This document shows positions 18,548 through 27,945 of a stretch of 64,000 nucleotides of DNA, piece after piece. The DNA is taken from the NCBI GenBank assembly GCA_944321175.1, contig CALUKI010000008.1, forward strand, positions 1 to 64,000, read 5' to 3'. Below the pieces are notes generated by a model. The model saw only the letters and a list, made by a program, of their open reading frames with translations. It did no database searches and was not told where the DNA came from. The position numbers and the translations under genes were made by a program. The DNA comes from an uncultured Alistipes sp. GTDB lineage: Bacteria > Bacteroidota > Bacteroidia > Bacteroidales > Rikenellaceae. The stretch's first letter is position 1. Each line of letters opens with the position of its first letter.

Positions 18548-19867
18548 ATGAATACTCCGATCAAATTCACAACGGCTGAAGAGGCCGTGAAGGTCATCAA
18601 ATCGGGCGACCATGTCCATTTGAGTTCGGTTGCGTCGGCACCGCAGTGTCTGATCAAGGCGATGTGCGCGCGCGGCGAGGCCGGCGAGTTGAAGCATGTG
18701 CATGTGCACCATCTCCACACCGAAGGCCCGGCACCTTACGCCGATCCCAAGTTCGAAGGGGTTTTCCAGCTCGATTCGTTTTTCGTGGGCAGCAACGTCC
18801 GTAAGGTGACGCAGAGCGGCTATGCCGATTATATTCCGATCTTCCTCTCGGAGACGCAGCGCCTGTATCGTTGCGGCGCCGTGCCGTGCGATGTGGCGAT
18901 GATTCAGGTTTGTCCGCCCGACAAGCACGGTTATGTGTCGCTCGGTACGTCGGTCGATGCCACGCTGGCTGCCGTAGAGACCGCCAAGGTCGTCATCGCC
19001 GTCGTGAACAAGTATGTTCCCCGGTCGTTCGGCGATGCCATCATTCCGGTGTCGAAAATCGACATGTTCGTGCAGGACGATCAGCCGTTGGTCGAAGCGA
19101 AATTCGCCGAGCCGAGCGAAACGGAGAAGGCCATCGGCCGGAACTGCGCCGCGTTGATCGAAGACGGAGCGACGCTGCAGATGGGTATCGGTGCGATCCC
19201 CAATGCCGTATTGGCCCAGCTGGGCAACCACAGGAATCTGGGTATCCACACCGAGATGTTCGCCGACGGTGTGCTGCCCCTCGTCCGCAAGGGCGTCATC
19301 AACGGCGAGGCGAAGCATATCGACAAGGGGATGATGGTTTCGACCTTCCTGATGGGTTCGAAAGAGGTCTATGACTTCATCGACGACAACCCCGGCGTGC
19401 GGATGATGGACGTGGGCTACACGAACGACCCCTACATCATCTCGAAGAACGACCGTGTGACGGCCATCAACTCCGCCATTCAGGTCGATCTGACCGGTCA
19501 GGTCTGCGCCGATTCCATCGGCACGCGCTTCTGGTCGGGTGTAGGCGGTCAGGTCGATTTCGTCTATGGCGCTTCGCTGTCGAAGGGCGGCAAGGCGATC
19601 ATCGCCATGCCGTCGATCACGACCAAGGGCGTTTCGAAAATCGCTCCGGTGCTCGACCCCGGTGCCGGTGTGGTGACGACCCGCAACCATATGCACTGGC
19701 TCGTAACCGAAAACGGTGCGGTGGATCTGTATGGCAAGACGCTGCAGGAACGTGCCCGCCTGATCATCTCGATTGCCCATCCTTCGGCTCAGGAGGAGCT
19801 GGATCGTGCGGCTTTCGAGCGTTTCGGAACCCACCACCACTACATCAAGGGATACATGCAGAAGTAG
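18548..19867 (+). CDS. Acetyl-CoA hydrolase/transferase family CoA-transferase
   Basis: A 439-residue class I CoA-transferase of the 4-hydroxybutyrate/butyryl-CoA:acetate type. The family's active-site Glu is in GIHTEMFADG (near residue 238), and the CoA-binding GVGGQVDF and KGGKAIIAMPS motifs follow. It exchanges CoA between acetate, propionate, butyrate or succinate; the exact pair cannot be read from sequence. With methylmalonyl-CoA mutase at the left edge, a role in short-chain acid fermentation is plausible. It starts 73 nt after infB with no obvious promoter of its own, so it may be partly read through from the infB operon, and it ends in a strong terminator. Confidence 0.88.
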   Translation: MNTPIKFTTAEEAVKVIKSGDHVHLSSVASAPQCLIKAMCARGEAGELKHVHVHHLHTEGPAPYADPKFEGVFQLDSFFVGSNVRKVTQSGYADYIPIFLSETQRLYRCGAVPCDVAMIQVCPPDKHGYVSLGTSVDATLAAVETAKVVIAVVNKYVPRSFGDAIIPVSKIDMFVQDDQPLVEAKFAEPSETEKAIGRNCAALIEDGATLQMGIGAIPNAVLAQLGNHRNLGIHTEMFADGVLPLVRKGVINGEAKHIDKGMMVSTFLMGSKEVYDFIDDNPGVRMMDVGYTNDPYIISKNDRVTAINSAIQVDLTGQVCADSIGTRFWSGVGGQVDFVYGASLSKGGKAIIAMPSITTKGVSKIAPVLDPGAGVVTTRNHMHWLVTENGAVDLYGKTLQERARLIISIAHPSAQEELDRAAFERFGTHHHYIKGYMQK

Positions 19868-19898
19868 TGCCGTCACGGATTGTGACCGCATATATGTC

Positions 19899-19937
19899 GA
19901 AGCTCCGGACCGACAGGTCCGGAGCTTCGCTTTTGTT
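19899..19937 (+). terminator. Intrinsic terminator after the CoA-transferase
   Basis: A 13-bp perfect stem (19899-19911 with 19916-19928) and a GACA loop are followed by GCTTTTGTT. Confidence 0.9.
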
Positions 19938-19989
19938 GTCTGCCGGATGCTGCCGGTCGGCTTCGGCGGGCAGGGTGCAGGAAACCGCC

Positions 19990-20694
19990 TCAGGAGATAT
20001 GTCTCGCCGCAAGGGTCTCGAAGATTGCGTCGGCATATTGACGTCCGACGGGAATCGCCTGCCCGCAGCCCGACAACCGGATCTCCCTCTTGGAGAACCG
20101 GACGACGCGGTCAAGCGGAATGATGTAGGAGCGGTGCACGCGCAGAAACGCGCCCTCAGGCAACATCTTCCCGATGCTTTTCATGCTGGTGCGCGACAGC
20201 AGGCTGCCGCCTGTGGTGCGGAATATCTGTGTGTAGTTCTCCATCGCCTTGATGTATAGAATCTCCGACGGCGCAATGGAGACATTGCTGTACGCCTGTT
20301 TGACGACGATAGATGCCGGTGTCCTGGCGCGATGCGCCTCGATGCGGCGGATTGCCTTCGTGACGGCCCGTTCGAACCGGTCGTACGGGAAGGGCTTGTG
20401 CAGAAAATCGACTGCATCGAGATCGAAGCCGTCCAATGCGTATTGTGCATGCGCCGTCGTGAAGATCAGGCTGCATGTTTCGGGCAGTTGGCGGGCGATT
20501 TCGAGCCCGTCGATGCTGTTCATCTCGATGTCGAGAAATACCAGATCCGGACGTTGGGCGACGATTGCCTCGAATCCGTGCCGGGGCTCGTCGTAGGTGT
20601 GAAGCTCCAGATGTCCGAAGCGCTGGCAGAACTGCTCGATGACAAGCAGTGCCAGCGGTTCGTCGTCGATGGCTATGCAGGTGTAGGTGTTCAT
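19990..20694 (-). CDS. LytTR-family response regulator
   Basis: A 234-residue two-component regulator: receiver domain at 1-120 with acidic pocket DDEP and phospho-acceptor Asp in LVFLDIEM (near residue 55), then a LytTR DNA-binding domain at about 135-230 (ILYIKAMENYTQIF, LRVHRSYIIPLDRV). It partners with the sensor kinase immediately upstream: the kinase stop and this gene's ATG overlap in ATGA, which implies translational coupling. Targets are unknown, but the nearest is the divergent RND efflux operon beyond the kinase. Confidence 0.93.
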   Translation of the reverse strand: MNTYTCIAIDDEPLALLVIEQFCQRFGHLELHTYDEPRHGFEAIVAQRPDLVFLDIEMNSIDGLEIARQLPETCSLIFTTAHAQYALDGFDLDAVDFLHKPFPYDRFERAVTKAIRRIEAHRARTPASIVVKQAYSNVSIAPSEILYIKAMENYTQIFRTTGGSLLSRTSMKSIGKMLPEGAFLRVHRSYIIPLDRVVRFSKREIRLSGCGQAIPVGRQYADAIFETLAARHIS

Positions 20695-21728
20695 CGCAGA
20701 TGGATGGTTAGGTTCGTTCTGAAAAGTCCCTCATGCTCCGTTGCCGTGAGCTCGTAACGGCCCGGATAGAGCAGGTCGAGCCGTTTGCGGCAATTCTCGA
20801 TCCCGATGGCGGGATCCGAATCCCGCCGCCTCTTCATGATGCTGTTCTCGGACTCGAAACGGAGCAGATTCTCCGCTGTCGTGATCCGGATGCGGATCGT
20901 GCAGTCCTCATCCGAGGAGGTGCCGTATTTGAATGCGTTTTCCACAAACGTGATAAGGAGCATCGGGGGGATGCGCGCCTGTTCGTTGTCGAGTGCGGAG
21001 TCGAAAACCACTTGTGTATGGCCGTTCAGCCGCAACGACTGCAGATCGACGTATTGGCGGATGTACTCCACCTCGTCGCGCACGGCGATTGTCTCGTCGG
21101 TCGTGTGCGAGTACATGTATTTCAGAATGTTGGAGAACATCACGAAGGCCGATTCCGTGCGCTCCGATTTGGTCAGCACCAGCCCGTAGAGGGTGTTGAG
21201 CGCGTTGAACAGAAAATGGGGGTTGATCTGGGCCTTGTACATCGCCAGTTCGGCCTTGTTCTTTTCCGCTTCGATCGTCTGTTTGGAGAGACTCTGCCGG
21301 AAGAGTTCGAACGTCAGTTCGATGGCCAGACTGAATCCCGTAATGATCAGAAAGACAAACCAGACGATCTGTGCACGCATCTGACGGTGAAATTCCGGCG
21401 AGAAGGGCGAGTCGATCTCCTCCGGAAGCGGGAAGAAGCCGATGGCCGTCGTAATGCCCAGCAGCAGCGACAGCAGCAGAATGATGCGCCGGTATTTGCG
21501 CTGGATGAACAGCGACGGCAGTTTGGCGGCCCGATAGACGAAATAGAGCACATAGAGATAGACAATCAGCACGATCATGAATGTCGGATACTTGATGAAC
21601 CACCGTTCGACCGGCACGAGCATGATCGTGAGCGGCAGGATCACCAGGCAGAACAACAGGTCGGTGTACAGGGCTATTCTCGAATAGTTCATTTCGTCCT
21701 TTGTTGCGGCGTGTACGGCATTCGTCAT
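20691..21728 (-). CDS. LytS/YehU-type sensor histidine kinase
   Basis: About 345 residues. The N-terminal half carries four predicted membrane spans (DLLFCLVILPLTIMLV, MIVLIVYLYVLYFVY, ILLLSLLLGITTAIGFF, IVWFVFLIITGFSLAIEL). The phosphotransfer helix is QINPHFLFNALNTLYG, with His near residue 182, and the HATPase_c domain is recognisable (IPPMLLITFVENAFKYG, then GIENCRKRLDLLY). No large extracellular sensor domain is present, so the signal is probably sensed in the membrane. The start at 21728 is chosen because the promoter -7 element lies only 16 nt upstream; ATG 21692 is another option. Confidence 0.92.
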   Translation of the reverse strand: MTNAVHAATKDEMNYSRIALYTDLLFCLVILPLTIMLVPVERWFIKYPTFMIVLIVYLYVLYFVYRAAKLPSLFIQRKYRRIILLLSLLLGITTAIGFFPLPEEIDSPFSPEFHRQMRAQIVWFVFLIITGFSLAIELTFELFRQSLSKQTIEAEKNKAELAMYKAQINPHFLFNALNTLYGLVLTKSERTESAFVMFSNILKYMYSHTTDETIAVRDEVEYIRQYVDLQSLRLNGHTQVVFDSALDNEQARIPPMLLITFVENAFKYGTSSDEDCTIRIRITTAENLLRFESENSIMKRRRDSDPAIGIENCRKRLDLLYPGRYELTATEHEGLFRTNLTIHLR

Positions 21729-21743
21729 GTCGTCTTCTTCGTG

Positions 21744-21774
21744 CAAAGATACGATTTTACCGCGAAACGGCACA
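21744..21774 (-). promoter_or_regulatory. Promoter of the kinase/regulator operon
   Basis: On the minus strand, TATCTTTG lies at 21744-21751 with TGTG 19 nt upstream (21771-21774). The -33 match is imperfect. Confidence 0.55.
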
Positions 21775-21866
21775 ATGTGCCATGTCGTTCGACGACACAT
21801 TTCTGCCGTTCGTCAATATTTGCCCCTTTCTGCGGCGTTTTCTTTCATTTTTGTTGCATTGCTGAT

Positions 21867-21874
21867 TAATTTTG
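21867..21874 (+). promoter_or_regulatory. -7 element of the RND efflux operon
   Basis: TAATTTTG lies 54 nt before the adaptor gene. The upstream T-rich stretch lacks a well-spaced TTTG, which suggests a weak or activated promoter. Confidence 0.5.
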
Positions 21875-21928
21875 TAAAATCGGGCAACAACCCATGCCCG
21901 ATTCAGAACAACAGATACCGAAATAGCG

Positions 21929-23038
21929 ATGAAACGACTGATTGCAATGTTGATCTTTCTGTCGTTGCTCGGCGCATGCAAGGATGCCGGGCGCGACGAG
22001 GTGAAGAAGAAGTACAAAACCTTGACCGTTGCGTTGACCGACTGCACGCTGCAATCCGATTATACGGCGACGCTGCGCGGTCGCCAGCATGTCGAGATCC
22101 GGCCGCAGGTAAGCGGACTCATTACTGCGATCTGCATCAATGAAGGCGATGCCGTGCGCAAGGGCCAGACGCTTTTCATCATCGATCAGGTGCCCTACAA
22201 GGCGGCGCTGGAGACGGCTGTCGCCAATGTGAAGAGTGCGGAGGCAAAACTCGCGACGGCGGCCCTCACGGCCCGCAGCAAGGAGGAGCTCTATCGGGAG
22301 GAGGTCGTCTCGGAGTTCGATCTGATGACGGCCCGCAATGCGGAGGCTGAAGCCGAAGCGGCCCTGGCCCAGGCCCGCGCTCAGGAGACAAACGCCCGCA
22401 ACGACCTCTCCTATACCGAGGTGAAGAGCCCGGTTGACGGGGTGGCAAGTATGATTCCCTATCGTGTGGGAGCTCTTGTGAACAGCTCCATCACGGAACC
22501 GCTGGTTACCGTGTCGGACGACGAGGAGGTCTATGCCTATTTCTCGATGGCGGAGAACCAGATCCTCGATCTGATCCAGCTCTACGGATCGCTGCAGGAG
22601 GCGCTGGCCCGGATGCCGGAGGTGGAACTCACGCTGGGGAACGGAAAACCGTATGCCCATCGCGGCCGTGTCGATGCGATCAGCGGTACGGTCGATGAGG
22701 GTACGGGCGCCGTAAGCCTGCGTGCCGTATTTGCCAACCCCGAAAGGGTGCTGCGCAACGGCGGCAGCGGCAAGGTGGTTGTCCCGACGGTTCGCGAAGA
22801 CTGCATGGTCATTCCGCAGACGGCGACCTATGAATTGCAGAACCGCGTCTTCACCTACAAGGTCGTCGATGGAAAGGCTCACTCTACTCCCGTCGAAGTC
22901 TTCCGCCTGAACAACGGTACGGAGTACATTGTCGAATCGGGCCTCGAACCGGGTGACGTGATTGTCGCCGAGGGGGCAGGACTGGTGCGCGAAGGCACCG
23001 TTATCGAAGACCAAACCACAGCTTCCACTCAAGAATAG
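21929..23038 (+). CDS. RND efflux periplasmic adaptor (membrane fusion protein)
   Basis: A 369-residue lipoprotein adaptor (MKRLIAMLIFLSLLGAC, lipobox LGAC). The biotinyl-lipoyl half-motifs RPQVSGLITAICINEGDAVRKGQ and SPVDGVASMIPYRVG flank an alpha-helical hairpin rich in Ala/Glu (ARNAEAEAEAALAQARAQE), followed by beta-barrel and membrane-proximal domains. It bridges the pump and outer-membrane channel encoded immediately downstream (6-nt and 9-nt gaps), so the three genes form one tripartite exporter. The substrate is unknown; HAE1-type systems export drugs, bile acids and detergents. Confidence 0.93.
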   Translation: MKRLIAMLIFLSLLGACKDAGRDEVKKKYKTLTVALTDCTLQSDYTATLRGRQHVEIRPQVSGLITAICINEGDAVRKGQTLFIIDQVPYKAALETAVANVKSAEAKLATAALTARSKEELYREEVVSEFDLMTARNAEAEAEAALAQARAQETNARNDLSYTEVKSPVDGVASMIPYRVGALVNSSITEPLVTVSDDEEVYAYFSMAENQILDLIQLYGSLQEALARMPEVELTLGNGKPYAHRGRVDAISGTVDEGTGAVSLRAVFANPERVLRNGGSGKVVVPTVREDCMVIPQTATYELQNRVFTYKVVDGKAHSTPVEVFRLNNGTEYIVESGLEPGDVIVAEGAGLVREGTVIEDQTTASTQE

Positions 23039-23044
23039 ACCGCC

Positions 23045-26000
23045 ATGAAGATCCGTATGTTTATCGATCGGCCGATTCTGGCGGGTGTCATCTCGGTTGT
23101 CATTCTGATATTGGGGCTCATCGGCCTTTCGCAGCTGCCGATCGAGCAGTTCCCCGAAATCGCGCCGCCGACGGTGAGCGTCTCGGCCAACTATACCGGA
23201 GCCAACGCCGAGACGGTGCAGAAGAGTGTCATCGTACCGTTGGAGGAGTCGATCAACGGCGTGGAGAACATGATGTACATGGTCTCGTCGGCAACCAATA
23301 CCGGTTCGGCGCGCGTGACGATCTATTTCCGGCAGGGTACCGATGCCGACATTGCAATGGTCAATGTCCAGAACCGGCTGGCTTCGGCGCAGGGTCTGCT
23401 GCCGGCCGAAGTGACGCGAAGCGGCGTGAATGTCCGCAAGCGTCAGACCAGCAACATCAAGGCGCTGGCGCTGTACAGCCCCGACGATTCGTTCGATGAG
23501 AGTTTCCTGAACAACTATCTGAAGATCAACATCGAACCCCGGTTGTCGCGTATCCCCGGCGTGGGCGAGGTCAACGTCATGGGTTCGGACTATTCGCTGC
23601 GTATCTGGCTCGATCCGGGCAAAATGGCGAAATACGGCCTTGTGCCGGCCGATATTACGGCTGTATTGGACGAGCAGAACCTCGAAGCGCCGACCGGAAC
23701 ATTGGGTGCCGAGTCGGAACATACGTTCCAGTATGTGCTCAAGTATCGCGGGCGTTACGAACGTGAGGAGGATTATGAAAACATGGTTATCCGGTCGCTG
23801 CCCGGCGGCGAGGTCCTGCGATTGAAAGATGTGGCGCGCGTGGAGCTCGGTTCGAGAACCTATACCTATATCGGCGAGGTAAACGGCCATCCGGGGTGCA
23901 ACTGCATGATCGCGCAGACCTCCGGCTCGAATGCCAATGAGATTATCGAGGAGATCGACCGTCTGGTGGATGAGATATCGGAAACCCTGCCCAAAGGGAT
24001 GAAACTGGTCGATCTGATGAGTACGAAGGATTTCCTCGATGCTTCGATCCAGAATGTCATCAAGACCCTTGTGGAGGCTATCCTGCTGGTGATTTTCGTC
24101 GTGTATGTCTTTTTGCAGAGCATGCGTTCGACCTTCATCCCTTCGGTATCGATCATCGTCTCGCTGGTGGGAACCTTTGCCTTCCTCTATGCGGCGGGTT
24201 TCAGTCTGAACATGCTGACGCTCTTCGCGCTGGTCCTGGTGATCGGTACGGTCGTCGATGATGCCATCGTGGTGGTCGAGGCCGTGCAGGCGAAATTCGA
24301 CGAGGGGTACAAGTCGGCCTATCGCGCCACGATCGATGCCATGGGCGGCATTACGTCGGCGCTCGTTACCACGACGTTCGTCTTCATGGCCGTCTTCATC
24401 CCCGTCTGCTTCATCGGCGGTACGACCGGAACTTTCTATACGCAGTTCGGCTTGACGATGGCCGTTGCCGTCGGCATCTCGCTGGTCAATGCCATGACGC
24501 TGAGTCCGGCGCTCTGCGCCCTGATCATGACGCCCCATGCCACCGACGGCGGGGGTAAAATGAGCTTCTCGTCGCGTTTCCATCTGGCATTCGACGCGGC
24601 TTTCCACCGCCTGGTGCAGCGCTACAAGTTCGGGGTGATGTACTTCCTCAAACGCAAATGGCTGGCCGGCATTCTGCTGGTTGTCGCAGCCGGAGGACTG
24701 TTCTTCCTGCTCAAGACCACGAAAACGGGCCTTGTGCCGGCCGAGGACATGGGTACGATCTTCGTCGATGTGCGCACCTCGCCGGGCAGCAACCTCGAAG
24801 AGACGAAACTCGTGATGGACGAGATCGACTCCCGTATCAGCGATATTCCGCAGATCCGTATGTTCTCGAAGGTGACGGGCAACGGCATGATCAGCGGTCA
24901 GGGCGCTTCGAACGGCATGTTCATTATCCGTTTGAATCCCTGGGCCGATCGCAAGGAGAAGGGCGACGATATCAATTCGGTCATCGACGAGATCTATCGC
25001 CGCACCGACGACATCTCGTCGGCACAGATCATGGCTTTTGCGCAGCCGATGATCCCCGGTTACGGTGTGAGCAGCGGCTTTGAGGTCTATGTGCAGGATC
25101 AGAAGGGCGGGACGACGGAGGATCTGCTGACCTGTACGCGGGAGTTCATCGATGCGCTCAACGCCCGGCCCGAAATCGCCCGTGCCACGACATCGTTCGA
25201 CACGAAATATCCGCAATATCTGGTTGAGGTCGATGCGGCGCGCTGCAAGCGCAACGGCGTATCGCCCGGCGATGTGCTGGATGTCCTGTCCGGATATATC
25301 GGCGGCAACTACGCTTCGAACATGAACCGTTTCTCGAAACTCTACCGTGTCATGGTGCAGGCATCGCCCGAATTCCGTCTCGATACCGAGGCCCTGAACA
25401 ACATGTTCGTCCGCAACGATGCCGGCAAGATGTCGCCCATCAGCCAATACCTGACCCTGACGCGGGTCTATGGCGCCGAAACGCTGTCGCGTTTCAACCT
25501 CTTCTCGTCCATTACCGTGAACGGCACGCCGGCAACGGGTTACAGCTCCGGACAGGCGATTGCCGCCGTGCGCGAGGTGGCGGCCGAGACGCTGCCTGCC
25601 GGTTACGGTTTCGAGTTCGGCGGCATGTCGCGCGAGGAGGCTTCGACGGGAAACACCGCCGTGCTGGTCTTCGCCATCTGCGTGGTGTTCATCTACCTGA
25701 TTCTCTGTGCACTCTACGAGAGCCTCTTTATTCCGATCGCCGTGATTCTCTCCGTGCCTTTCGGACTGGCCGGCAGCTTCCTCTTTGCCAAGATGTTCGG
25801 TCTGGAGAACAATATCTATCTGCAAACGGGTCTGATCATGCTGATCGGCCTGTTGGCCAAGACGGCCATCCTTCTGACGGAATATGCTTCCGAACGCCGC
25901 CATCACGGCATGTCGATCGTGCAGGCCGCCGTATCGGCCGCCAAAGTGCGGCTGCGTCCCATTCTGATGACCTCGCTGACGATGATCTTCGGCATGCTGC

Positions 26001-26200
26001 CGCTGATGTTCGCTTCGGGTGTCGGCGCCAACGGAAATATCTCGATCGGTGTGGGCACCGTCGGCGGCATGCTGATCGGCACGGTTGCACTGCTCTTCAT
26101 CGTGCCGGTACTCTTCGTCGTCTTCCAGTCATTGCAGGAGCGCCTGATGCCGGTGCGGGATCGTGCCGAAATGGAAGAGGATACGTCCAATCCGTCGTAA
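23045..26200 (+). CDS. RND multidrug efflux permease (HAE1/AcrB family)
   Basis: Inner-membrane proton-driven pump, 1,051 residues, matching AcrB length. Twelve membrane spans are expected around two large periplasmic loops. The start (MFIDRPILAGVISVVILILG) and PIEQFPEIAPPTVSVSANY are typical. The proton-relay Asp pair is in GTVVDDAIVVVE (TM4), and the partner Lys is in GLLAKTAILLTEYA (TM10), so it should be active. It follows the adaptor by 6 nt and precedes the channel by 9 nt. Specificity cannot be predicted. Confidence 0.96.
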   Translation: MKIRMFIDRPILAGVISVVILILGLIGLSQLPIEQFPEIAPPTVSVSANYTGANAETVQKSVIVPLEESINGVENMMYMVSSATNTGSARVTIYFRQGTDADIAMVNVQNRLASAQGLLPAEVTRSGVNVRKRQTSNIKALALYSPDDSFDESFLNNYLKINIEPRLSRIPGVGEVNVMGSDYSLRIWLDPGKMAKYGLVPADITAVLDEQNLEAPTGTLGAESEHTFQYVLKYRGRYEREEDYENMVIRSLPGGEVLRLKDVARVELGSRTYTYIGEVNGHPGCNCMIAQTSGSNANEIIEEIDRLVDEISETLPKGMKLVDLMSTKDFLDASIQNVIKTLVEAILLVIFVVYVFLQSMRSTFIPSVSIIVSLVGTFAFLYAAGFSLNMLTLFALVLVIGTVVDDAIVVVEAVQAKFDEGYKSAYRATIDAMGGITSALVTTTFVFMAVFIPVCFIGGTTGTFYTQFGLTMAVAVGISLVNAMTLSPALCALIMTPHATDGGGKMSFSSRFHLAFDAAFHRLVQRYKFGVMYFLKRKWLAGILLVVAAGGLFFLLKTTKTGLVPAEDMGTIFVDVRTSPGSNLEETKLVMDEIDSRISDIPQIRMFSKVTGNGMISGQGASNGMFIIRLNPWADRKEKGDDINSVIDEIYRRTDDISSAQIMAFAQPMIPGYGVSSGFEVYVQDQKGGTTEDLLTCTREFIDALNARPEIARATTSFDTKYPQYLVEVDAARCKRNGVSPGDVLDVLSGYIGGNYASNMNRFSKLYRVMVQASPEFRLDTEALNNMFVRNDAGKMSPISQYLTLTRVYGAETLSRFNLFSSITVNGTPATGYSSGQAIAAVREVAAETLPAGYGFEFGGMSREEASTGNTAVLVFAICVVFIYLILCALYESLFIPIAVILSVPFGLAGSFLFAKMFGLENNIYLQTGLIMLIGLLAKTAILLTEYASERRHHGMSIVQAAVSAAKVRLRPILMTSLTMIFGMLPLMFASGVGANGNISIGVGTVGGMLIGTVALLFIVPVLFVVFQSLQERLMPVRDRAEMEEDTSNPS

Positions 26201-26209
26201 ACACTGAAT

Positions 26210-27577
26210 ATGAAGAAGATAGTTGTTTTTATATCGATTGCGGCCGTCGCGGGAGGGTGTTCCGTATATCGGACCTATGAACGGCCCGACCTTCCCGTCA
26301 TCGACAGCCTGTATCAGTCGCCCCAGCCTGCCGGAAGTGCCGATACGGTCTCATTGGCGGCGTTGTCGTGGAAGGAACTCTTTACCGACGAACCGTTGCA
26401 GCAGCTCATCGAAACGGGGCTTCGCAACAATGTCGATCTGGAGGTCGCGCGGCTCAAGGTTGCCGAGGCCGAAGCGATGTTGCGGTCGTCGAAGCTGGCC
26501 TACCTGCCTTCGGTGTCGCTTGCACCGCAGGGATCCGTTTCCCGCCCCGAAAACGCCGGAACGGCCAGAAGCTACGACCTGGCGGCTGCAGCCGACTGGG
26601 AACTGGATATTTTCGGCCGGCTGACCAATGCCAAACGGGAGGCCAAGGCGGCTTTGGAAGAGAGCGAAGCCTATCGTCAGGCGGTGCAGACGCAGCTTGT
26701 CGCGACGATTGCCGACAGCTACTATACGTTGTTGATGTTGGATGAACAGGTCTCCATCACACGTCGCACGGCCGAGAACTGGGCCGAGAACCTGCGGGTC
26801 ATGCAGGCGCTCAAACGTGCGGGCCAGACCACACAGATGGCCGTGGCGCAGACCGAAGCAAGCAAATTGGGCGCCGATGCCTCGGTGCTGACGCTGGAGC
26901 GGCAGATCAGTGAGACGGAGAATGCGTTGTGCGCCCTGCTGGGAATACCGTCGCAACATATCGGACGCTCGACGCTCGACGCCCAGCGTTTCCCGCAGGA
27001 ACTGGCGGCTGGAGTGCCGTTGCAGCTGTTGCAGCGCCGGCCCGATGTTCGGCAGAGCGAAGCGGCCCTCGCCGGAGCCTTCTATGCCGCCAATGCGGCG
27101 CGTGCGTCGTTCTATCCGTCGATCACGTTGAGCGGTTCGGCCGGTTGGACCAACGCAGCAGGCGGGGCGATCTCGAATCCCGGCCAATGGTTGTTGTCGG
27201 CCGTAGGTTCGCTCGTGCAGCCGCTTTTTATGCGCGGGCAGAACGCTGCGGCGCTGAAAGTCGCCAAGGCTCAGCAGCAGGAGGCCTTGCTGGCTTTCCG
27301 GCAGAGCCTGCTCGATGCCGGCATGGAGGTGAACAACGCCTTGGTGCAGTGGCAGACGGCGCGCCGGCGCCTGACGCTCGACGAGCAGCAGATCGTATCG
27401 CTGCGCTCGGCCGTCCGCAGTTCGGAACTGCTCATGCGATACAGTTCGCAGAACTATCTGGAGGTGCTGACGGCGCGTCAAACCCTGTTGCAGGCTGAAT
27501 TGTCGGCCGTTTCGGATCGTTTCGACGAGATTCAGGGTGTCATCAACCTCTATCACGCATTGGGCGGAGGGTATTGA
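26210..27577 (+). CDS. Outer-membrane efflux channel lipoprotein (TolC/OprM-NodT family)
   Basis: Outer-membrane exit duct of the tripartite pump, 455 residues. Lipoprotein signal MKKIVVFISIAAVAGGC, then two TolC-like repeats: LQQLIETGLRNNVDLEVARL opens the first and VPLQLLQRRPDVRQSEAALA opens the second, the latter a hallmark of the NodT subfamily. FYPSITLSGSAGWTNA and SSQNYLEVLTARQTLLQAEL are also typical. It is the last gene of the operon and is followed by a strong terminator. Confidence 0.94.
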   Translation: MKKIVVFISIAAVAGGCSVYRTYERPDLPVIDSLYQSPQPAGSADTVSLAALSWKELFTDEPLQQLIETGLRNNVDLEVARLKVAEAEAMLRSSKLAYLPSVSLAPQGSVSRPENAGTARSYDLAAAADWELDIFGRLTNAKREAKAALEESEAYRQAVQTQLVATIADSYYTLLMLDEQVSITRRTAENWAENLRVMQALKRAGQTTQMAVAQTEASKLGADASVLTLERQISETENALCALLGIPSQHIGRSTLDAQRFPQELAAGVPLQLLQRRPDVRQSEAALAGAFYAANAARASFYPSITLSGSAGWTNAAGGAISNPGQWLLSAVGSLVQPLFMRGQNAAALKVAKAQQQEALLAFRQSLLDAGMEVNNALVQWQTARRRLTLDEQQIVSLRSAVRSSELLMRYSSQNYLEVLTARQTLLQAELSAVSDRFDEIQGVINLYHALGGGY

Positions 27578-27602
27578 TCATTCGGCGGAATGCCGCTATA
27601 CG

Positions 27603-27645
27603 GGATGCGGGGCTTCCATCATGAAGCCCCGCATCCTTGTTTTCT
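27603..27645 (+). terminator. Intrinsic terminator of the RND efflux operon
   Basis: A 14-bp perfect stem (27603-27616 with 27623-27636) is followed by TTGTTTTCTT. The remaining sequence to 27945 has no gene; it contains a tandem imperfect repeat of 18 nt (GATTTCTCGTACAGCGGC) at 27736-27753 and 27755-27772. Confidence 0.88.
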
Positions 27646-27945
27646 TGCCGCCCCTTTTCCGGTTGTCGGCATCCCTGCCGGCTCCTTTTTCGATCCGCTT
27701 CCCCTGCCGGTCTCTTCCGGCCGCTCTTGTCTTTTGATTTCTCGTACAGCGGCTGATTTCTTGTACAGCGGCCCTTTTTCTCTCTTCGGCCGGTCTTCGC
27801 CCGTCATACCGGCGTGGCGAGTGCCCGACCCGGATGCGACAGCCCGAATATTCACGCACGGAAGCGGGCGGGGTTGAAAACTGCGGCTCTGTTGCATGGA
27901 GCGGGAAGGTTTCAACTTCGCATTCGCCGGTGGGGGGCGATCCGG

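Noticed and set aside
21866..25906. A 1,346-codon open frame antisense to the RND pump genes
   Set aside because: High GC content keeps the opposite strand free of stops. Its His/Arg/Asp-rich translation has no domain, and the plus strand encodes a textbook RND adaptor and pump.
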